Of a stretch of DNA of 41,325 bases, positions 10,872 through 19,972 are shown in pieces (position 1 is the stretch's first letter; each line of letters opens with the position of its first letter). Location: NCBI GenBank assembly GCA_013361935.1, contig JABFXC010000167.1, forward strand, positions 1 through 41,325. The letters are read 5' to 3'. The stretch comes from Gemmatimonadaceae bacterium (GTDB lineage: Bacteria > Gemmatimonadota > Gemmatimonadetes > Gemmatimonadales > Gemmatimonadaceae). The notes under the pieces were generated by a model, which was not told the origin of the DNA, did not search any database, and saw only the letters and a program-made list of their open reading frames with translations. A program made the translations under genes and the position numbers.

Positions 10872-12086
10872 ATGCGCATCATGCGACGCGGGATCGCGAC
10901 GCTCACGTGCGCGCTGGCGGCGAGTGTCTTCGCCGCTGAGCGGGTCAACGCGCAGCAGCTGCAGGATCCCTATCACGCGACGTTGTACCAGGGCACGGGC
11001 CTCGTGACGATTCCCGTCGCGTGGGTCTCGCCGAACTCGTACGACGCGTGGTTCAACATCAGCGCGAAGCGGATTCCGTACGCGCCCGGGTCGTCGATGA
11101 GCGCGGCGACGCTTCTCAACTCGAACGTCGCGCTCGACGTCCACTTCCTGAACCGGTTCTCGCTCGGCGCCGCGGCGTACGACCAGAACGTCGACTACGG
11201 GTTCTTCGGACAGCTGCTGCTGCTTCGCGACCAGGTCGCGAGCCCGATCCCCGGCGTCGCGGTGGGAGTGCGCAACGTCGGACCGAGCAAGCACGAGGAC
11301 CGGTTCTTCGTCGCGCACGACGTCTCGTTCGACGGCGCGGGATACAAGAAGATCGTGTCGTCCCAGTTCCTCGGCTTCAAGACCTCGCCGACGTTCTACG
11401 GCGTGGTCACGAAGCAGTTCGCGCTCGGACCGCTGACGGGTCGCCTGCCGGGGGCGCAGGCGGGCTTCACCGTCGGATACGGCAACGGGCTGTTCTCGGA
11501 CGACGGCGGGCTCGGCGACGCGTACAACCGCCGCGGCACGATCGTGAAGGGAGTGTTCCTCGGTGGACGACTCTCCGCCCATCCCTCGCTGAACTCGACG
11601 CTCGAGTTCATGGCGGAGAACGACGGGTTCGACTGGAACGCGGGCGCGATCTACGACTGGCGCGGGCTGTCGGCCGGGCTCTACGCGACGGAGCTGGAGG
11701 AAGGGGGCTTCAACGGCAGCGGCTACAACATCTACAACTACACGAAGTTCGCCTTCTCGGTCGGGTACAGCGGGAACATCATCGACATCTCGCGCGGCGT
11801 GCTGCTTCGGACGCGGATCACGGAGCTCACCCGTGAGCAGCAGCGTCTGAACGCGGAGATCGAGACGCGCGGTCGTCGCATCAAGGGGCTCGAGGTCGCG
11901 CTGCGGAAGGCGCAGGCGGGCGAGCTGGCGGAGATGGCGAACCGGCGCGCGGAGCTGGAGCGCTCGGTGCAGGAGGAGCGGGACGCGATCAAGCGCGCGG
12001 AAGAGCGCCTGCGGAGCATCCAGCAGGGGCAGGGGCAGCAGCCGGCGAATCCGGCGCCGGCGCCCAGCAATCCGCCTCTGAACTGA
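10872..12086 (+). CDS. outer-membrane beta-barrel protein with C-terminal coiled coil (paralogue 1)
   Basis: The product is 404 aa. The signal peptide ends near RVNAQQ. Residues ~30-310 alternate amphipathic strands typical of an outer-membrane barrel (ALDVHFLNRFSLGAAAYDQ, AGFTVGYGNGLFSDDGG, FAFSVGYSGNII). Residues ~320-390 are a charged coiled coil (ELTREQQRLNAEIETRGRRI and on), and the protein ends in a Pro-rich tail with PSNPP. An early motif GTGLVTIPVAWVSP loosely recalls YjbH-type outer-membrane proteins. The next gene is a clear paralogue with the same architecture and tail. By gene context it is a candidate GltA/GltB-like barrel of a trans-envelope machine; this is inference. The coiled coil should lie in the periplasm. 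Confidence 0.8.
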   Translation: MRIMRRGIATLTCALAASVFAAERVNAQQLQDPYHATLYQGTGLVTIPVAWVSPNSYDAWFNISAKRIPYAPGSSMSAATLLNSNVALDVHFLNRFSLGAAAYDQNVDYGFFGQLLLLRDQVASPIPGVAVGVRNVGPSKHEDRFFVAHDVSFDGAGYKKIVSSQFLGFKTSPTFYGVVTKQFALGPLTGRLPGAQAGFTVGYGNGLFSDDGGLGDAYNRRGTIVKGVFLGGRLSAHPSLNSTLEFMAENDGFDWNAGAIYDWRGLSAGLYATELEEGGFNGSGYNIYNYTKFAFSVGYSGNIIDISRGVLLRTRITELTREQQRLNAEIETRGRRIKGLEVALRKAQAGELAEMANRRAELERSVQEERDAIKRAEERLRSIQQGQGQQPANPAPAPSNPPLN

Positions 12087-12102
12087 GGGAGCAATCGAGA
12101 CG

Positions 12103-13356
12103 ATGAGAATGACACGTGTTTCCGCCGCCATTGCCGTAGCCGCCATCCTGGGCGGCGCCGCGCAACGCGTCGACGCGCAACAGACCTTCCCGCAGACGAT
12201 CTACTGGGGGTCGGGCCTCGTCGACATCCCGACGGCGTGGGTCTCGCCGCTCCCTGGCGACTTCGCGATCAACTACTCCGGGAAGCGCTTCGACGCGGAC
12301 CCGAACTCGGAGAAGATCAACTACAACAACCGGCTGAACTCCCAGCTGACCTTCTCGCTCACGGGGTGGAGCTTCCTCGAGGCGGGATGGGCGGCGTATT
12401 CGGCGAATCCGGAGTGGGGCTTCTTCGGAAAGGCGCTGCTCGTGAACCAGCAGGCGATGCGCGCCAGGGGCGGCGCCGCAGGCTGGGTGCCGGGTGTCGC
12501 GGTCGGTATGCGGAACATCGGTCCGTACAAGCACATCGACCGGTTCGGCGTCGGCTACAATCTGCTCCCGCCGGGAGCCGATCCCAATCAGAAGCACGTC
12601 GCCGACTCCCTGCACCAGAACTTCAACACGGCGAACACCGTGTACGGTGTCGCGACCGAGTCGTTCGCCCTCACCGACATCCGTCCGAACTGGGCGGACA
12701 TCGATCTGTCGTTCAGCGTCGGTTACGGCAACGGCCTGTTCAGCGATGACGGCGGGCTCGGTGCGTCGTACGCGAAGCACGCGACCGGCGGGTTGTTCTA
12801 TGGAGGGAAGGTCGACTTCAATCCGACGGCGAACCTCGGCCTGTCGCTGATGGCCGAGAACAACGCGTGGGACTACAACGTCGGCGGCAACCTGAACTAC
12901 CGTGGCATTCGCGCGGGCGTGTACATGACGGAGCTCGGCGCCGGATCGTCGGCGAGCGACACCTCGTCGAACCCGACGAACGCGCAGCGGGCGACGCGCA
13001 TCTACAACTACAGCAAGTTCGTGTTCACCCTCGGGTGGCAGAGCAACGTCTTCGCGCTCCTCAAGGGCAACTTCCTGCAGAACCGCGCCGCGGAGCTCGA
13101 GCGCGCCCGCCAGGAGCTGCTCGCGGAGATCCAGCGGCGGCAGCAGCGCATCGCGTCGCTGGAGCTCGAGATCAACCGGTACGAGGCACAGAATCTGCTT
13201 GAGCTGGAGCAGCGGCGAGCTCAGGCGGAGGCGGAGCTGCGTGCGGAGCGCGAGGCATTGCAGCGGCTGGAAGAGCGGCTTCGTCGCGTGGAGTCGCAGA
13301 GTGGAACGCCGACGCCGACTCCGGCGCCGACCCCGAGCAACCCGCCGCAGCGCTGA
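12103..13356 (+). CDS. outer-membrane beta-barrel protein with C-terminal coiled coil (paralogue 2)
   Basis: The product is 417 aa with a signal peptide (cleavage near RVDAQQ), a barrel of ~300 residues and a C-terminal coiled coil (~330-400, RAAELERARQELLAEIQRRQ and on). It ends PTPAPTPSNPPQR. It shares with the preceding gene the blocks GSGLVDIPTAWVSP, PGVAVGMRNIGPYKH, GYGNGLFSDDGGLG, MAENNAWDYNVG and IYNYSKFVFTLGW, so the two arose by tandem duplication. They have diverged strongly in the loops. The genes are 16 bp apart and translated in the same direction. They may form a hetero-oligomer in the outer membrane, with coiled coils reaching into the periplasm; this is inference. Confidence 0.8.
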   Translation: MRMTRVSAAIAVAAILGGAAQRVDAQQTFPQTIYWGSGLVDIPTAWVSPLPGDFAINYSGKRFDADPNSEKINYNNRLNSQLTFSLTGWSFLEAGWAAYSANPEWGFFGKALLVNQQAMRARGGAAGWVPGVAVGMRNIGPYKHIDRFGVGYNLLPPGADPNQKHVADSLHQNFNTANTVYGVATESFALTDIRPNWADIDLSFSVGYGNGLFSDDGGLGASYAKHATGGLFYGGKVDFNPTANLGLSLMAENNAWDYNVGGNLNYRGIRAGVYMTELGAGSSASDTSSNPTNAQRATRIYNYSKFVFTLGWQSNVFALLKGNFLQNRAAELERARQELLAEIQRRQQRIASLELEINRYEAQNLLELEQRRAQAEAELRAEREALQRLEERLRRVESQSGTPTPTPAPTPSNPPQR

Positions 13357-13389
13357 GCCGCGGCGAACCCTGAGATCAGAGACGTGGCG

Positions 13390-14088
13390 ATGAAGCGAAT
13401 TGCGGTTGCGGCGCTGGCCCTGATGACGATCGGAGCATCACATCGCGTGGCCGCGCAGGACGTCCAGCAGCAGGCGTACAAGCAGAAGCGTGAGGAGCTG
13501 GTGAAGGAGCTGGAGCAGACGCAGGCCCAGCTCTCCGACCTCCGCTCGCAGCGGGTCCAGCTGCAGGCGCGCATCGAGAACGTGATCGCGCAGATGATGC
13601 AGCAGCGCGCGCAGGCGCTCCTGATGAGCAACGAGGCGAACGCCCTGCAGCAGCTCGACGCGATGCTGACGTCGTCGCAGGACAACCTGCTCGCGCAGCG
13701 CGACCGCTTCACGACGATCGCCGACGCGGTCCGCCGTCGCGCCGGGTCGATGCTCGTCGTGCTCCTCCGCGCCGATTCGTCGGCGGGGGCGGGGCAGATC
13801 CTCGGCAACGCGACGCTGCAGGTGGACAACGCGCAGGTCGACACGCGCAGCTACACGGTGACGGCCAACGCCGCCCTGCGGCAGGGGGCGGTCGATCAGA
13901 TGTATCGCGCCGACGTCCTTCCGACGTCGCATACCGTGACGCTCCAGATCACGGTGAACGGCCAGCCGATGACGCAGACGGTGAACGTCGCGGCTGCGGG
14001 TGAGACGGTGACATACGTGCAGTTCGCGGTACGGAACGGTCAGGTCGTCCCGACGACGTGGACGAGCCGCGGTACCACACCGTTCTGA
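13390..14088 (+). CDS. exported coiled-coil protein of the envelope operon, unknown function
   Basis: The product is 232 aa from the ATG at 13390 (a GTG two codons earlier is also possible). The signal peptide is MKRIAVAALALMTIGA, with cleavage near RVAAQD. Residues ~25-115 are a long Gln/Arg/Leu-rich coiled coil (YKQKREELVKELEQTQAQL and on). The C-terminal ~100 residues are beta-rich (SYTVTANAALRQG, HTVTLQITVNGQPMTQTVNV). It contains no Cys or transmembrane helix after the signal. I do not recognise a family. It sits between the barrel pair and the TPR pair, suggesting a periplasmic part that may bind the coiled coils of the barrels. Confidence 0.75.
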   Translation: MKRIAVAALALMTIGASHRVAAQDVQQQAYKQKREELVKELEQTQAQLSDLRSQRVQLQARIENVIAQMMQQRAQALLMSNEANALQQLDAMLTSSQDNLLAQRDRFTTIADAVRRRAGSMLVVLLRADSSAGAGQILGNATLQVDNAQVDTRSYTVTANAALRQGAVDQMYRADVLPTSHTVTLQITVNGQPMTQTVNVAAAGETVTYVQFAVRNGQVVPTTWTSRGTTPF

Positions 14089-14108
14089 GGCGATCGTCCA
14101 GGGTGTCT

Positions 14109-16379
14109 ATGCTTCGCACAGTCAGTCTCGTCGCGCTGCTCGTCGGCGCCGCGCCCCTCGCCGCGCAGGTGACCCCGGCGCCATCGGCGCCGGCTCGTCC
14201 GGATAGCGCGGCGAGGACCAGCATGCGGCGCGATTCCACGGCGCGGCGCGACAGCGCGATCGTGCCGGCGGCAGATCAGGCGCGTGGAGTCGACGCCGAG
14301 ATCCGCGTCGCGCTCTACGATCTTCTCGAGGACCGCTACATCCCGGCGCTCGGCCGGCTGCAGTGGCTGTCGGCGTCGCCGGTCGCGCTCACCAACGCCG
14401 GCACGACGGGGGCGCTCCGCAGACGCGACGACATGCTCTTCCTCCTCTCGCAGACGTACTACCGTCTCGGGATGGACAGCGCCTTCCGCAACACGGCGAA
14501 CTCGCTGACGGCGGGGAGCGCCAACGATCGCTTCGGCCGACTCCTGCGGACGCAGATGCTGCTCGACGCCTATCGCCACGGCGACTACGCGCGCGTCACG
14601 CAGATCGCGGGCACCGTCGGCGCGGAGGATCGCGGGCTCGCCGCGCTGGTGACGGGGCTCGCCGCCTATCAGACCGGCAATCTCCAGGTCGCGGCGCAGC
14701 AGTTCGCGGCCGCCCAGTCGAGCGGCGCGCCGTACGGTCAGTACGCGCAGTACATGGCGGCGCTGACGACCCTTCGCGGGGATACCGCGCAGCGGGTGGC
14801 GGTCCTCGGCACCCTGGAGTCGCTCGCTTCCGGCGCGACCGGGGAGCTGCAGGACCAGATCCGACTCACCGCCGCGCAGCTCGCGTACGAAGGCAATCGC
14901 TTCGACGACGCGTCGCGTCTCGCCGGGCAGGTGAATCCCTCGAGCGGGCTGGCGGCGCAGGCGCTGCTGACGCGCGCGTGGGCGCTCTACAAGGCGAAGG
15001 ACATCGCGGGAGCGGAGCAGGCCTTCGACCAGTTCGCGAGCCGCTATCCGCAGCTCCCCGAGCGCGACGAGTCGCGGCTCATGTCGGGGCAGGCGCTGCT
15101 GCAGCTCGGCCGGACGGCGGACGCGGCCAACGTCTTCCGCACCGTGGCCGACTCCATGACGAGCGAGTCGCGGATGCTGCAGGCCAAGGCGCAGAGCTCG
15201 ATGAGCGCCGCGGCCCGGGCGCTCGTGCAGGCGCGCGCCGCCGGGTTCCTCTTCCTGAACGACCCGGAGAACGGAAAGACGATCGCCCTCGACGACGCGG
15301 CCGGCTCGGAGAAGCAGGTGCTCGCCGCGGCCTTCGGCGACTCGGCGACGGCGATCGTCCCGACGGTCTCCGCGGCAGAAATCATCGCGCTCGACGACGT
15401 CTCGCGGCGTGTCGACTCGCTCGCCCCGGTGGGGGATCTGCCGCGGCGCGTCGTCTTCGCGCCCGCGTCGGCGACGACGAACCCGCAGCTGTTCGCGCAG
15501 CGGTCGCAGGCGCTCTACAGCGCCGACGTCGCGGTGATCCTCGCGCAGCACCAGCTGGCCGAGCTCCTCACCGCGCAGCAGCGGCAGATCGCGATGCTCC
15601 AGGCGCTCCAGGCGCGGCTCAACGCCGACGCGGATGCGCTGAACGCGCTCGCCGCGCGGGTGACCGCGGCGCGCGACTCGCTCGCGCATCTCGCGGTCGC
15701 GCTCGACGCGGCGGCGGTGCGCCTGCGCCAGATGTTCGTCGCGCAGATCAACACCACCCGGATGCTGGCCAACGAGAACCGGACGGCCATCGACAGCGTG
15801 CGCGGCACGCTGGCGGGGGGACAGAACGCGAGTGAGTACAGCCTGCTCGACATCGAGAGCCAGACGGCCGCCGCGTACCTCCAGTTCGCGTCGACCATCG
15901 AGCAGGGGCTCGACAAGGCGCTCGGGCACCACCCGGTGTTCGCCAAGCGCGATTCCCTGAACGCGAAGAGCACGCGGATCGCGCAGCTTCTCGCCGACGA
16001 CCAGAGCGCGCTCACCGCGACGCGGCAGCTTCTCAACGACGAGATCGCACGGCTCCAGAGCGGGAACACCGACCGGGCGCGCGGGCTGCAGGCGACGCTC
16101 GCTTCGGCGGAGGCGCAGCGCACCGCCGCGGAGAACGCGGTGGTCGCCGTGGTCGACGCCGAGCTGCGGGCACGCGCGAACGAGATGATCGCAAGTCTGA
16201 AGCGCGATACGGAGGCGGCGGAGTTCGGCTCCGCGAGCGCTTCCTTCTTCCAAGCGCTCGACGCGGGACAGACGGGAGCGACCGGAACCACGAGCAGCGC
16301 GAGCATCGCCGCGCCGGCTCGCGGGGCCGCCACGCCCGCTGCCTCGCCGACGGGTCGCGACACCCAGCAGCAGAAGTAA
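14109..16379 (+). CDS. periplasmic TPR/coiled-coil protein of the envelope operon
   Basis: The product is 756 aa from the ATG at 14109; the upstream extension to 14058 overlaps the preceding gene. The signal peptide is followed by cleavage near PLAAQ. Residues ~70-350 hold TPR-like helical repeats (LVTGLAAYQTGNLQVAAQQF, ALLTRAWALYKAKDIAGAEQ). Residues ~440-700 are long helices likely to form coiled coils, and a short Ala/Thr/Ser-rich low-complexity tail ends the protein. It is expected in the periplasm as a scaffold. The next gene, another large TPR protein, starts 6 bp after it. By context it may correspond to GltE/GltD-type components, without proof of homology. Confidence 0.78.
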   Translation: MLRTVSLVALLVGAAPLAAQVTPAPSAPARPDSAARTSMRRDSTARRDSAIVPAADQARGVDAEIRVALYDLLEDRYIPALGRLQWLSASPVALTNAGTTGALRRRDDMLFLLSQTYYRLGMDSAFRNTANSLTAGSANDRFGRLLRTQMLLDAYRHGDYARVTQIAGTVGAEDRGLAALVTGLAAYQTGNLQVAAQQFAAAQSSGAPYGQYAQYMAALTTLRGDTAQRVAVLGTLESLASGATGELQDQIRLTAAQLAYEGNRFDDASRLAGQVNPSSGLAAQALLTRAWALYKAKDIAGAEQAFDQFASRYPQLPERDESRLMSGQALLQLGRTADAANVFRTVADSMTSESRMLQAKAQSSMSAAARALVQARAAGFLFLNDPENGKTIALDDAAGSEKQVLAAAFGDSATAIVPTVSAAEIIALDDVSRRVDSLAPVGDLPRRVVFAPASATTNPQLFAQRSQALYSADVAVILAQHQLAELLTAQQRQIAMLQALQARLNADADALNALAARVTAARDSLAHLAVALDAAAVRLRQMFVAQINTTRMLANENRTAIDSVRGTLAGGQNASEYSLLDIESQTAAAYLQFASTIEQGLDKALGHHPVFAKRDSLNAKSTRIAQLLADDQSALTATRQLLNDEIARLQSGNTDRARGLQATLASAEAQRTAAENAVVAVVDAELRARANEMIASLKRDTEAAEFGSASASFFQALDAGQTGATGTTSSASIAAPARGAATPAASPTGRDTQQQK

Positions 16380-16385
16380 TCGACG

Positions 16386-19300
16386 ATGCGAGCACTCGGC
16401 ATTCTGACCGCGGCGTTGATCGCCGCGCCGACGATCGCCAGCGCGCAGGCGACACCCGTTCGCTGGGTGACCGCCGCGCGCGTGGCCGACGACGCGGCGC
16501 GCGACTCCGCCATCGCCAAGCTCGAGGGATTCCTCCAGGAATATCCGACGAGCAACCTCCGGCCGAACGCGCTCTTTCAGCTCGGCGAGCTTCTCGTCCG
16601 CCGGGCCGACGAGGAGTTCGCGCAGTCGCAGCGCGGCACGACGCCCGCGCCGACGACTACCGACACGAGCGCCGCCGGCCGGACCCCGGGCAGCACGACG
16701 ACCGCGCGGGAGGGGCAGATCCGCCCCAACTACGCGCCGGCCATCGCGCGCTACGAAGAGCTGGTCCGGAACTACCCGAACTTCGACCGGATCGACGCCG
16801 CCGCCTACACGCTCGGTACCCTCTACAACGCGGAGCTCCGCTACGCGGACGCCGCGCGGGCCTTCGAGATGGTCACGGCGAAGGACAGCTCGCGCTTCCG
16901 CGGCGAGGCGTTCTTCCGGCTCGGTGACGCCTACTTCGAGCTGGCGGCGAAGGAGCGCGGCACGCAGCGCCGCTCCCTCTTCGCCCGCGCCGCGACGGCC
17001 TACGAGCAGGCGACGCAGATCAACCCGAAGGACGGCGACATCTACTTCCTGGCGCTCTACAAGCTCGGCTGGTCCTACTACAACCAGGCGACGCAGACCA
17101 ACCAGACGGAGTATCAGCAGGCGGTCAACACCTTCGGCCAGCTCGTCGACGCGTACGACAAGCTGACGCCGGAGCAGCAGTCGCGGCTCGGACTGCGCGG
17201 TGAAGCGATCGAGTACATGGCGATCGCCTTCACGCAGGTCGGCGGGGCGGAAGCGGCGAACCGCTACTTCGCGTCGCATGGCGGCGCGCCGTACCAGACC
17301 GTGGTGCTCCGTCGCGTCGCGACGAGCCTCCGCGATCAGGGCGACTTCCCGCGCGCGGTGCAGGCGTACCGGGCGCTGCTCGAGCAGACGCCGACGGACT
17401 CGGCGGCGCTGAGCATCCAGCGCGAGATCGTCGACATCTATCAGAACCGGATGCTGGAGCCGGACTCGGCGCAGGCCGCACGGCTCCGCCTCGCCGAGAT
17501 GTTCGCGCCGGGTTCGGCGTGGGCGCAGGCGAATCCTGGCCTCGCGTCGCAGGCCGCGACGGCGCGCGAGGAAGCGTTGCGCCAGGGCGGCCAGTCCCTG
17601 CTCGCCAGCGCGCAGCAGGGCAACAAGTCGCGCTACGCGGAGGCGGCGCAGGTCTACTCGCGCTACCTGAGCGAGTTCGCGCAGTCGGACAGCGCCCAGG
17701 CGGTGAACAACTATTACGCGGCCGCGCTGATGGGTCAGGCGCTCAGCGGGCAGGGCGACTTCGCCGCCGCTGGCGCGCAGTTCGCGCGCACCGCGTTCGA
17801 GTACAAGGACACGAGCAGCCCGCTGGCGCAGGCGGCCGGACAGAACGCGATCGTCGCGTACGACTCGGCGCTGTCGCACAACAAGAGCGACCGCGCGACG
17901 CAGGACGCCTTCTTCTCGGCCGTCGATCGGTTCGCGACGCAGTTCCAGAACACCGACCTCGCGAAGAAGGCGCTGATCCAGGAGGGCCGTCGTGCCTCCG
18001 AGACGCAGCGCTGGGACGTGCTCGAGCGCACCTTCCAGACGTACGCGCAGCGCTACCCGGACGACGCGTATACCCCCACCGCGCAGAAGCTGGTCGGCGA
18101 CGCCCTGTACAAGCAGGGGAAGTACGCCGAGGCGCAGGTGCAGTGGGAGGCCGCGCAGAACTTCGCGTCGACGAAGGGCCGCCGCGCGCTCGCCGACACC
18201 ATCGCGACGCTGCGCACCCAAGCGGCGGCGACGTTCGCCGACACGCTGGTGAAGCAGGGCAACTACGAGCGGGCCGCCGAAGAAGTCTACGTCGCCCTCG
18301 CCGACAAGGCGCCGCAGTCCGAGCGCGCCCCCGGCGCGCTGCGCGACGCGATCGAGACGTACATGCTCGCCGACAGCGCGGCGCGCGCGCGTGGCGACAA
18401 CGACGCGTCCCTGAAGGCGCGCCAGCGCGCGATCGACCTCGCGAACCGGCTGGTGTCGCAGTATCCGAACTACCAGTACCGGCTGACCTACCAGGCGCTC
18501 GCCGCGCGGCTGCTCGGTGAGACCGGGCAGCGCGACCAGGCGGTGACGGCGCTCCAGTCGCTCATCGCCGACAACCGGAATTTCCCGGGCCGCGCGGACG
18601 CGATGGTGCAGCTCGCCGTCACGCTGGACTCGATGAACCGGAAGGCGGACGCGGCGAAGGCGTACGAGGAGTTCGCGGCGGCGTATCCCAAGGACAAGCG
18701 CGCCGCGGACGCGCAGTACAACGCGGCGGTGACGTACGGGCAGGCGAACGACAACACCAACGCGGCCCGGGCTTTCGCGGCCTTCGCCTCCCGCTTCCCG
18801 CGCGACCCGCGGGCGGCGCAGGCACGGCAGCAGCGGATCGCCCTGCTCCAGCAGTCGGGGGACTCCTCGGCGGCGAACGCCGAGCTGGCGCGGCTCTGCA
18901 GCGGCAACGTGAGCGAGGATCTGCGGACGACGTGCGCGGCGCGCACGGGCGACCGGTACTTCCGGAGCGGCGCGTCGCTGTTCTCCGAGTATCAGCAGGA
19001 GAAGCTCGTCATCACCGGGCGCGTCACCGCGGCCGCGGTCACCAAGGCGTCGCAGCGGAAGCAGCGGCTGCTGAAGCAGATGTCGGACGTCTTCCGGAAG
19101 GCGATCGAAAGCGGCGATCCGAAGTCGCTCGCGGCGTCGACATACTACCTCGGCCTCGCGCAGTGGGAGTACGGGGAGTTCCTGAAGAACGTTCAGCTGC
19201 CGGAGAGCCTCACCGAGGCGCAGCGGGCCGAGGCCCAGCAGGGCGCGGCGGCGCAGGCGGAGCAGTTCTACAATCAGGCGAAGCAGACCTGGCAGGCGCT

Positions 19301-19451
19301 GATCCAGAAGGCCGACCAGGAGGACGCGCTGAAGAACGACGCCGGCGCGCAGCCCTGGCTCGAGCGGGCGCGCAATGCGGTGAACGGAAACGTCGACACG
19401 AGTCCGCCGACCGCCTCGCGTACGCGCGCGGCGCTGGCGGTGGGAGAATGA
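16386..19451 (+). CDS. large periplasmic tetratricopeptide-repeat protein
   Basis: The product is 1021 aa. A short signal peptide (ALGILTAALIAAPTIASAQ) is followed by TPR-type helical pairs across almost the whole length. Examples are ALFQLGELLVRRADEEFAQS, AAYTLGTLYNAELRYADAAR, AYRALLEQTPTD, AYEEFAAAYPKDKRAADAQY and YYLGLAQWEYGEFLKNV. Two Cys residues near 840-850 could pair. The size and all-TPR build resemble the GltD/AgmU scaffold of the myxobacterial Glt machine; this is inference from architecture and neighbourhood. Its stop codon overlaps the next start (ATGA), which indicates translational coupling. Confidence 0.82.
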   Translation: MRALGILTAALIAAPTIASAQATPVRWVTAARVADDAARDSAIAKLEGFLQEYPTSNLRPNALFQLGELLVRRADEEFAQSQRGTTPAPTTTDTSAAGRTPGSTTTAREGQIRPNYAPAIARYEELVRNYPNFDRIDAAAYTLGTLYNAELRYADAARAFEMVTAKDSSRFRGEAFFRLGDAYFELAAKERGTQRRSLFARAATAYEQATQINPKDGDIYFLALYKLGWSYYNQATQTNQTEYQQAVNTFGQLVDAYDKLTPEQQSRLGLRGEAIEYMAIAFTQVGGAEAANRYFASHGGAPYQTVVLRRVATSLRDQGDFPRAVQAYRALLEQTPTDSAALSIQREIVDIYQNRMLEPDSAQAARLRLAEMFAPGSAWAQANPGLASQAATAREEALRQGGQSLLASAQQGNKSRYAEAAQVYSRYLSEFAQSDSAQAVNNYYAAALMGQALSGQGDFAAAGAQFARTAFEYKDTSSPLAQAAGQNAIVAYDSALSHNKSDRATQDAFFSAVDRFATQFQNTDLAKKALIQEGRRASETQRWDVLERTFQTYAQRYPDDAYTPTAQKLVGDALYKQGKYAEAQVQWEAAQNFASTKGRRALADTIATLRTQAAATFADTLVKQGNYERAAEEVYVALADKAPQSERAPGALRDAIETYMLADSAARARGDNDASLKARQRAIDLANRLVSQYPNYQYRLTYQALAARLLGETGQRDQAVTALQSLIADNRNFPGRADAMVQLAVTLDSMNRKADAAKAYEEFAAAYPKDKRAADAQYNAAVTYGQANDNTNAARAFAAFASRFPRDPRAAQARQQRIALLQQSGDSSAANAELARLCSGNVSEDLRTTCAARTGDRYFRSGASLFSEYQQEKLVITGRVTAAAVTKASQRKQRLLKQMSDVFRKAIESGDPKSLAASTYYLGLAQWEYGEFLKNVQLPESLTEAQRAEAQQGAAAQAEQFYNQAKQTWQALIQKADQEDALKNDAGAQPWLERARNAVNGNVDTSPPTASRTRAALAVGE

Positions 19452-19906
19452 CGATGCGGATGAAGATCGCCCTCGCCGCCAGCGCGTTGCTCGTGCTGCC
19501 GGCCATCGGGCACGCGCAGGACAGCACGCAGCGGCCCGTCCGGCGCCGGCAGGCGCCAATCGAGATCAAGGGACAGGTGCCGACGCCGCAGGTGGTGACG
19601 GTCCGTCCGCGCGAGGTACCGACGTACAGCCGCCAGGTGCTGGTTCCGAACTTCTACGATCACGATTTCTGGCCGGCGATCCTGCCGGGGTATCGCGTCG
19701 TCGCCCGCCGTCAGGTCACGGGCCAGCCGCCCGTCGACTCGGCCGCGATCCGCGCCGACAAGGCGGCGACGGACAGCCTGCGGGCGCGGATGACGACGGC
19801 GCCGGCCGATACCGTTAGGCGGGCGACGCCCGTCACACCGGCGACGCCGCTGGCGGGGAGCGCCGCGCCGCAGCCCGGCACGCCTCCTGCCAGTACGCCG
19901 CGGTAG
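19448..19906 (+). CDS. small exported protein of the envelope operon, unknown function
   Basis: The product is 152 aa; ATG at 19448 overlaps the previous stop, and an ATG at 19454 is an alternative. The signal peptide is cleaved near IGHAQD. A conserved-looking core (TYSRQVLVPNFYDHDFWPAI, then LPGYRVVARRQVTG) with several aromatic residues is followed by a Pro/Thr/Ala-rich tail. There is no Cys and no membrane helix after the signal. I do not recognise the family. Its coupling to the TPR gene and position just before the ExbB-type gene suggest a periplasmic accessory subunit. Confidence 0.7.
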   Translation: MTMRMKIALAASALLVLPAIGHAQDSTQRPVRRRQAPIEIKGQVPTPQVVTVRPREVPTYSRQVLVPNFYDHDFWPAILPGYRVVARRQVTGQPPVDSAAIRADKAATDSLRARMTTAPADTVRRATPVTPATPLAGSAAPQPGTPPASTPR

Positions 19907-19972
19907 CACGTCAGCACGCACACCACACGCATTCACTTCAGTCACGCACGCACCCGTCGGAGACGCTAGGTC

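Noticed and set aside
14040..19559. Very long open frame (over 1800 codons) on the minus strand opposite the two TPR genes
   Set aside because: It is Arg/Leu/Gly-rich with no protein-like motifs and mirrors the codon use of the plus-strand genes. In GC-rich DNA antisense frames stay open by chance.
19907..19972. CACGCA-type repeats in the gap before the ExbB-type gene as a CRISPR-like or integration site
   Set aside because: There are only a few 6-bp copies within 66 bp with irregular spacing. It is too short and weak to be an array or attachment site.
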